In this document: positions 58,139 through 64,000 of the stretch, piece after piece | Layout of the letters: each line of letters starts with the position of its first letter | Position numbering within the stretch: position 1 is the first letter of the stretch | Assembly (NCBI GenBank): GCA_020746875.1 | Contig: JAGTJL010000006.1 | Span: forward strand, 2,604,001-2,668,000 | DNA length: 64,000 nucleotides | Reading direction: 5' to 3' | From: Rhexocercosporidium sp. MPI-PUGE-AT-0058 | Taxonomy: Eukaryota; Ascomycota; Leotiomycetes; Helotiales | The notes under the pieces: model-generated | What the model saw: only the letters and a program-made list of their open reading frames with translations | Database searches by the model: none | What the model was told of the DNA's origin: nothing | Program-made: the position numbers and the translations under genes

Positions 58139-58927
58139 TCACTTCCTCGGCAGAGTCCTCATCAAACCCTCCAGCAAAGCAATACCAGCCTTGACCCCAT
58201 CCAAAATATGAATCTCTTTAGCTTCATACTCACCCAACTCCTCCACCAGCGCTTCATAAACATCATCATCCATTCCCACCATCCCCGCACACCCCAAACA
58301 GATAACCTTAATATCTCTATCCCTCACCAACCTCTTCGTAGCTTCCTTCATCTTCCTCTTCACCAACTCTGGATCCGCAGTATGTAACTCCGCAGCCGTC
58401 AACCCCGTCGTCTCAACGCCCTTAAACCGTCCGGTGGCATCCACACTCTGCAGATCCAAGAACCGTCTCACCCCGTCCGACAGCTCCTTTTCCCAATACT
58501 TCCCCGTGCTCACAATCCCAAACTTCTGTCTCGTCTCCAATCTCTCCAACGTAGGATCCTCATACCGCATGGGCAGCAATGACAGGGCCGTCGTGACACT
58601 CGCCTCGAAAATCCCCGTGACATGAATTCCCGTGGGAACTTCGTCTTGCAGTCCAGCAACGAGAGGATGCACACTGTAGCATGCTACAAGATGGGCGTCG
58701 TAGTCCTCTAGTCTAGGACGCAGGTCTTCGTACACAATGCGAGCTGATGCCATACAGTCCTCGCTGTTATCTATGCTGGCTGGCCCTTGGGGTGCCGTGT
58801 ATGTGGTTATCTGTGTGGTGGTGGGGAAGTCGGTGTTGAGCTGTTTGATCAGTTGCTCGACGGAGGCAGTCATGGCCTTGGAGGTGTTGGGGTTGATCAC
58901 CAGCATCGTTTTGCCCTTGGGAGCCAT
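58139..58927 (-). CDS. Asp/Glu/hydantoin racemase-family protein (DCG1-like)
   Basis: Single exon of 262 aa. The N-terminus MLVINPNTSKAMTASVEQLI is typical of DCG1 and bacterial hydantoin racemases. The two catalytic Cys are visible in AHLVACYSVHPL and VICLGCAGMVGMD. GIFEASVTTALSLLP and HILDGVKAGIALLEGL complete the fold. Yeast DCG1 lies in the allantoin degradation cluster and is nitrogen-repressed, but its reaction is not settled. Bacterial relatives racemise 5-substituted hydantoins. No other allantoin gene is adjacent; the DAL5-like transporter is 47 kb away. Confidence 0.92.
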   Translation of the reverse strand: MAPKGKTMLVINPNTSKAMTASVEQLIKQLNTDFPTTTQITTYTAPQGPASIDNSEDCMASARIVYEDLRPRLEDYDAHLVACYSVHPLVAGLQDEVPTGIHVTGIFEASVTTALSLLPMRYEDPTLERLETRQKFGIVSTGKYWEKELSDGVRRFLDLQSVDATGRFKGVETTGLTAAELHTADPELVKRKMKEATKRLVRDRDIKVICLGCAGMVGMDDDVYEALVEELGEYEAKEIHILDGVKAGIALLEGLMRTLPRK

Positions 58928-59416
58928 GTTTGCTGTTAAAGCTGATTGCTTGCTGCTTGCAGTTCTGTCTGATGTATTGACAATAGAGCTTCGGTTGATA
59001 AGTTTGCCAATCTTGAGGTAATGTGTATCCTGTCCAGATTGACTGCTGCTAAGTCGAATGTGTGATGAAGGGAACTAACTTTACAGGAAAGTCTGTTGAA
59101 AATTTGTAAAAAATTCCCTCCGCATGAAGTGGCGAATGAGACTTGTCAAATCAGTCCGAAAGCGGCAATAACGAGGCTAGACCTGCAGCCTCGTCGGCGG
59201 GGAAGTTGCGCCTCGCTTGGAAGACAGTACGGAGGCCGGGATGTGCTACTTCAACCTGTGAGTGAGACTCGTCGTCAACTCCCCCACCAACCAACCCACC
59301 ATCCATACATAAGTAAGCAAGCCAGCCTCCAGCCAGCAGCTTTATCCCCACGACCTCACTTCTTCACTTCCTCCACCACCAACACCTTCACGTATCACGA
59401 GCCTGCTCCCTGCAAC
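58928..59416. promoter_or_regulatory. Divergent promoter of the DCG1-like gene and ARP2
   Basis: 489 bases between divergent start codons. The ARP2 side is C-rich and CA-rich (59,270-59,415), as in highly expressed fungal leaders. No TATA box seen. Confidence 0.45.
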
Positions 59417-60749
59417 ATGGCGGCGGAACCTCCAATAGGTATATCCCTCCTCTAAGAATCCCCGCAGTTGCATCGTCTAACCTCAATCCATAGTCCTGGA
59501 CGGAGGAACCGGATTCCTCAAGGTTGGATATGCTGCACAGGTATGCCATGCGCCTCTCTCCCTCAAGCCATTGCTAAGGCTAATTGCCTCTGCTTCAGAA
59601 CTTCCCCGAATTCCAATACCCCTCCATTGTCGGCAGACCCATCCTACGGTCCGAAGAGAAGGGCAACGATGGCCTCGTCATCAAGGACATCATGTGCGGC
59701 GACGAGGCAGCGGCAGCCAGAACCATGCTCCAGGTCTCCTATCCCATGGAGAACGGTATCGTGAAGAAGTGGGACGACATGCAGCATCTCTGGGACTACA
59801 CATTCTACGAGAAGATGAAGGTTGATACTACGGGGCGCAAGATTTTGCTTACGGAACCACCTATGAATCCGCTGCGCAACAGGGAGCAGATGTGCGAGGT
59901 CATGTTCGAGAGATACCAATTTGGCGGCGTTTATGTGGCTATTCAAGCTGTGCTTGCCCTCTACGCGCAGGGTGGGTGTTTACAAACCTACTTCCACGGC
60001 AGATACTGATTGGAACAGGTCTTAGCTCAGGAGTGGTTGTTGATTCCGGTGATGGAGTTACCCATATCGTCCCCGTCTACGAATCAGTCGTGCTCAACCA
60101 TCTCACACGCAGGTTAGATGTGGCAGGTCGAGACGTCACCCGCAACCTGATTGCCCTCCTCCTCCGCCGCGGATATGCTCTCAACCGTACGGCTGATTTC
60201 GAGACAGTGCGCCAGATCAAAGAGAAGCTCTGCTACGTTTCCTACGACTTGGAGCTGGACCAAAGACTGAGCGAAGATACAACGGTCTTGGTAGAGAGCT
60301 ACACACTTCCAGATGGCCGAGTAATCCGCGTCGGCAGCGAACGGTTCGAAGCCCCAGAATGTCTCTTCCAACCCCACCTGGTCGACGTCGAACAACCAGG
60401 CATCGCCGAATTCCTCTTCAATACCATTCAAGCCGCCGACGTCGACGTCCGCTCCTCCCTCTTCAAAGCCATCGTTCTCTCCGGCGGCAGCAGCATGTAC
60501 CCCGGCCTACCATCACGACTAGAGAAAGAATTGAAACAACTCTGGCTCACAAAGGTCTTAGGCGGAAACCCAGAGCGACTGAATAAGTTCAAGGTCCGTA
60601 TCGAGGATCCGCCGAGGAGGAGACATATGGTGTTCTTGGGTGGTGCGGTATTGGCGAATATCATGGCGGATAAAGAGAATATGTGGATCAGTAAAGCCGA
60701 GTGGGAAGAACAGGGCAGTCGGGTGTTAGAAAAACTTGGTCCTAGATAG
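59417..60749 (+). CDS. ARP2: ARP2, actin-related protein of the Arp2/3 complex
   Basis: Four exons, 59417-59438, 59494-59540, 59599-59971 and 60019-60749, give 390 aa, the usual ARP2 length. Exon 1 encodes only seven full codons. The actin-fold nucleotide motifs are [20 protein letters not shown] (phosphate loop 1) and [20 protein letters not shown] (loop 2). The adenosine motif is [23 protein letters not shown]2-specific LYAQGLSSG and the C-terminal [14 protein letters not shown] are present. Arp2/3 nucleates branched actin at endocytic patches. The reading frame and all junctions are clean. Confidence 0.97.
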
Positions 60750-62694
60750 ACTGGGTGTGGTTTGAGCGGGGAAATGACGAAAATGAAGCTGATGATTGTT
60801 TTTTTGCTCCTACTTTGAGTTTCCTTTGGCATGTCTTCAATTAGGTGATTCCTGCCTGTTAAGACTTTTGGGACCTGTTTGTGGGCGAGAGGAAGTTCTC
60901 TCATGCATTTCTCCGCGTTGTCTATGGTTGTGGAGACTCGCTCGTAGTTTTCAAGTTTTCGGAAGCTGAATGTCTTTGGAGAAATGGACCGAAGATTACT
61001 CTTACTTGTATTGAGAACTCTAGCTCTGAGCAAAATAGGTGGGACGTCAAGATGCGCTGTAGTATGGGGTAGTGCGGCAGGTTTCCGATATGCTTTGTGC
61101 GTTCTACAACTTCTTGTCTGTGATCCAGTGAGATGATGGCTTTTCATTGCATACAGGGAGATTGTCAGCTCAGGTTGTAGGATTGAAAAGGTAACCTCTA
61201 ATTGGGAGTGAAGAGGAGTATTGCTTCTGCAGATTCCTTGGATTAGCTGACTAGAAAAAAAAGCCCTGAGATGAGGAGAGGGGTTGTAAGGACCTCTGCA
61301 TTTGCTTTACGAGGTGGATCCTACAGATTCGCTATTCACCTATGAATATTCAACTAAAACTACAGCTGATTCAGTAGGCCTCTGTGGTGAATCTTAGTTG
61401 TCTTCGCTAGTCAAGCGAGTTAGACAATAGTGACAAGATGCTAGAAGGTCCTACTTCCACAAACTTACGCTGCGACTAGTTCCTCTTCTTCATCATGAAC
61501 AAATATAAAGTGATTGCAAATTATAGGTGTCGGAATAGAACACCTTCTAACCTTCCTAATAGAAGCATAAATAGACAAGGAAATCAGAAATCTGTAGTGC
61601 TACTGGGTACATTTTAAGAAGACCACCGGGCAGGAAGCAGAGAGATTGAAGGCTCAATATCCATAGAAAACCTCAGAGAGAATTAAGTTAACTTTCTGGG
61701 ATAGAATTCCCAGCATCGTGTTGTGTTCGTGTCAAAATACGGTGATGCCTTGCCAACAATACAGAATCACTTGATTTTGTGTCAGTGAGAAACAATGGGG
61801 TCCCATTACCTCAATTCGAGGCTCAATTATAATGAGCTCTGTACTTCAAAATGTTTGTTGAAAAGCTGCGGAATCTTTGCCTGCATGTAAGTCGAGTGAT
61901 GATACGGGAAATCTTTCTCTGGCGTCCTTTCGTCGCCAGGCAATGTTTAGCTACCAGATTTCGCTTGTAGCTTCATGAGGTCTGAACATGCATAATTAGC
62001 TATTAATTCATAATCTTCTAGCCCATTGAAATCAGAGCCGAGTTCTTTGCAACATAGAACAACCCATGTGCTGTTCTTTTGAAGTGTTGACTTAGCTCTC
62101 AAGTGTTCATTTGTGCCGCTTACAGCCCCGAACAAAAAAGAGTTTCCTGCTTTTCGGCCAATGTGATGTTGAAGGTTAGCGGCAGTTTTCGCCTTTGACA
62201 GGCATCTAAAGTTCCCGCGATAGACAAAGTAACTTGAAATGACAGATTGAAATGAGGCATTGAAGATCTCAATCACAATCAGGGCAAACAAAGTTCCCCG
62301 TTCAAGACCAATGACATAGCTTGTTACACTTCCCCTGAAGGAAGCTACTGTACTTCAATACAGCCGGATCGGCAGTTAATAAAATAACCCGATCTGGGCC
62401 TTCCAATTCCCTGCCCTGTCTCCCTGGCGGCTAGTGCTGCGTTATTCCGGAGCGTGACTGGATGGCCGTTCAGGGTTTTGCAAGGTGGATAGACAATTAC
62501 TCGAAGCAAAAGGGAAACATCCATTCTTGCATGCAACCGTGAAGGTGTCTTCTTCTATTATTTCCAACAGCTATATACATGAGTTTGTACATCCAAGAGC
62601 ACAATCTATTACCCCGCCCATCTACCCCAAAATCAAAGACGCCTGTCCATATTCCATCCCAAATCCCGCCCCAAACCCGAATCCAAATCCCATT
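60750..62694. other. Gene-free stretch of 1.9 kb
   Basis: No supported gene. A minus-strand frame at 61947-62291 (114 aa) has a hydrophobic start and several Cys but no recognisable family. I leave it uncalled. Confidence 0.4.
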
Positions 62695-64000
62695 CTACAT
62701 TTTCAATGACGGTCCAGAAGGCGTCGGTCCACTCGCAAGTCTCCTATACAAATTCTGCGCAAACTTGACACTCGGCTCATCAATAAATCTCGTCGTAATC
62801 TCAGCCAACCAAAACGTAACCGGCAAAAGAATGATATGTGGCGCGAGGAATGCAAACTCCAATCCGAGTGGACCTGCCATGGACAAGGGAAATGCGTTTG
62901 GCCACTGCGGCATGTTCTTCAAGTGTCTGATCCGCACGAATCCAACCGCGCTGTATATTCTGTCGGCGAGAATGAAGATGACCGGCCCGTGGACCAGGTA
63001 GAGCCCGAAAGAAATCTTGCCTAGGTACTGACAGAATCTGCCCTCGAAGAATCGCCTGAGCCATCCGATACGAGGTATCGCTGCCGTGGTGAAAGTCGCA
63101 GCCCAGAATAGGTAGAACCATTTGTAATCAAACGTAGCTTGCGGCTTGAGGTATGCGAGGTAGTACCAGCCGCGAGTTTTCCAGACATTGTTCATATCCA
63201 TGTTGCGAGCTGGGACACCGCTGAGGTACAGACCGATAACAAGAAGATGGTAGAAGATAATTTGCTTGTACGGTTCGAGTCGCTTGATGAATCGGGGAAG
63301 ATCATTGTTGACTGCTAGGAGATCGAGGTCGCAAAGGAACATGCCGGCAATGAACATAGCGAAGAAACAGCCATCCACTATCCAGATGAAATACCATATA
63401 AGTACCATTTCCGCAAATAACCGCGAATTTCTAGGGAACCTCGAAAATGACACGAGCGCGACATAGACAGCAATCGATCCCTTGAACTCTTGGGGGATCG
63501 TCCAGATATGCCCATTGTAAGGGAAGAAAGGGTTCCCGCTGGTATCAAAGATAAAACTGAAGTTCTTGATGTTAGAATACCATTCCCAAATCTCTTCTCG
63601 GTATGTTGCCTTGTGGAAATAATCGTCGGTGTAGAATCCGGGGTAGTGTGCCATTGTCATGTAGATAAATGTCGTCACCGCTACCGGAATCCAAAGACGC
63701 ATCCAGCGCCTGAACAACGCCGATGAGAGATTATCCAAGAACTTCATGCTCTCCCCCGACTGCATTAAGCTTAAGGGCTTTGCAGAAAGCACATATCCGG
63801 AGATGACAAAGAAGACTGGGACCGCGAAATGGCCGCCTGTGAAGAAGACTCGTATGAATGGGATTGTTGCGAAGTAGTGTTTGCCCGTATATCCAAACCC
63901 GTTCTCGAAGATCTCATCAGCGCCACTGGTCTCCCTCACCCACGAATTGTGATGCTGCCAGTACACCAGAAAAGCAGCAAATCCTCTTAGGCCATCCAGA
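62695..64000 (-). CDS. Acyltransferase-3 family membrane protein, 5' end outside window
   Basis: The frame is open from the window edge at 64000 to the stop at 62695, about 434 codons. The N-terminal signature LDGLRGFAAFLVYWQHHNSW is read at the edge. It is typical of PF01757 and holds the putative catalytic His. Ten or so hydrophobic helices follow, with FTGGHFAVPVFFVISGYVLS, GHIWTIPQEFKGSIAVYVAL and YLGKISFGLYLVHGPVIFIL, all family landmarks. These integral membrane enzymes transfer acyl groups to sugars or other small molecules. The acceptor is unknown. The true start and any upstream exon lie beyond the window. Confidence 0.92.
   Translation of the reverse strand, partial: LDGLRGFAAFLVYWQHHNSWVRETSGADEIFENGFGYTGKHYFATIPFIRVFFTGGHFAVPVFFVISGYVLSAKPLSLMQSGESMKFLDNLSSALFRRWMRLWIPVAVTTFIYMTMAHYPGFYTDDYFHKATYREEIWEWYSNIKNFSFIFDTSGNPFFPYNGHIWTIPQEFKGSIAVYVALVSFSRFPRNSRLFAEMVLIWYFIWIVDGCFFAMFIAGMFLCDLDLLAVNNDLPRFIKRLEPYKQIIFYHLLVIGLYLSGVPARNMDMNNVWKTRGWYYLAYLKPQATFDYKWFYLFWAATFTTAAIPRIGWLRRFFEGRFCQYLGKISFGLYLVHGPVIFILADRIYSAVGFVRIRHLKNMPQWPNAFPLSMAGPLGLEFAFLAPHIILLPVTFWLAEITTRFIDEPSVKFAQNLYRRLASGPTPSGPSLKM

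Noticed and set aside
61947..62291. 114-aa minus-strand frame with several Cys
   Set aside because: No family, no signal peptide pattern that convinced me, and an isolated position in AT-rich DNA.

Overview
The window is nuclear DNA of a filamentous ascomycete (Pezizomycotina). Genes are split by many short introns, mostly 46-70 nt, with GT...AG ends and CTAAY-like branch points. The families point the same way: HET, 2EXR, Helo-like N-terminal/ankyrin, LysM, DUF3632, RTA1 and APSES. The mix, with expanded HET/2EXR families and a kinase-like relic of a type common in Botrytis/Sclerotinia relatives, suggests Leotiomycetes. That placement is inference; no marker settles it. I see no rRNA, tRNA, CRISPR array or bacterial-type operon.

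Layout. 0-12 kb: a HET-domain protein, a GMC oxidoreductase, and a divergent pair of a TauD-type dioxygenase and a DAL5-like transporter. 12-13.4 kb: a graveyard with a kinase-like relic, a short tandem repeat and a FAD-oxidoreductase relic. 13.9-17.6 kb: a hypothetical gene, a secreted two-LysM protein and a convergent secreted GH128-type glucanase. 19.7-24.7 kb: housekeeping UPF1 and IMP4 on a shared divergent promoter. 25-30 kb: hypothetical genes, a frame-broken ankyrin gene, an intact 2EXR gene and a 2EXR relic. 31.5-37.5 kb: the MBP1-type cell-cycle factor, a small hypothetical gene and a membrane-anchored M24 peptidase. 37.9-44.2 kb: a five-exon secreted HELTH metallopeptidase, a 2EXR gene stopped by an in-frame TAG, and a secreted cysteine-rich gene whose 3' end carries a hAT-type MITE. 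46-57.8 kb: an RTA1-like protein, a decayed GT28/UGT glycosyltransferase, an S1/P1 nuclease, a DUF3632 relic, the complex I subunit NDUFB7 and an SDR gene with a frameshift. 58-64 kb: a DCG1/hydantoin-racemase-like gene, ARP2, and an acyltransferase-3 gene cut by the window end.

How the genes relate. Conserved housekeeping genes (UPF1, IMP4, MBP1, NDUFB7, ARP2) stand as intact islands. Accessory genes between them decay in several independent ways: premature stops, one-base indels, and a MITE insertion. Several stops fit C-to-T (or G-to-A) change, as expected from RIP or methyl-cytosine decay. Secreted or surface-acting proteins (LysM, GH128, metallopeptidase, S1/P1 nuclease, cysteine-rich protein) are frequent, as in a saprotroph or plant associate.

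All exon models below were built by reading splice signals and checking frame by hand. No similarity search was run.
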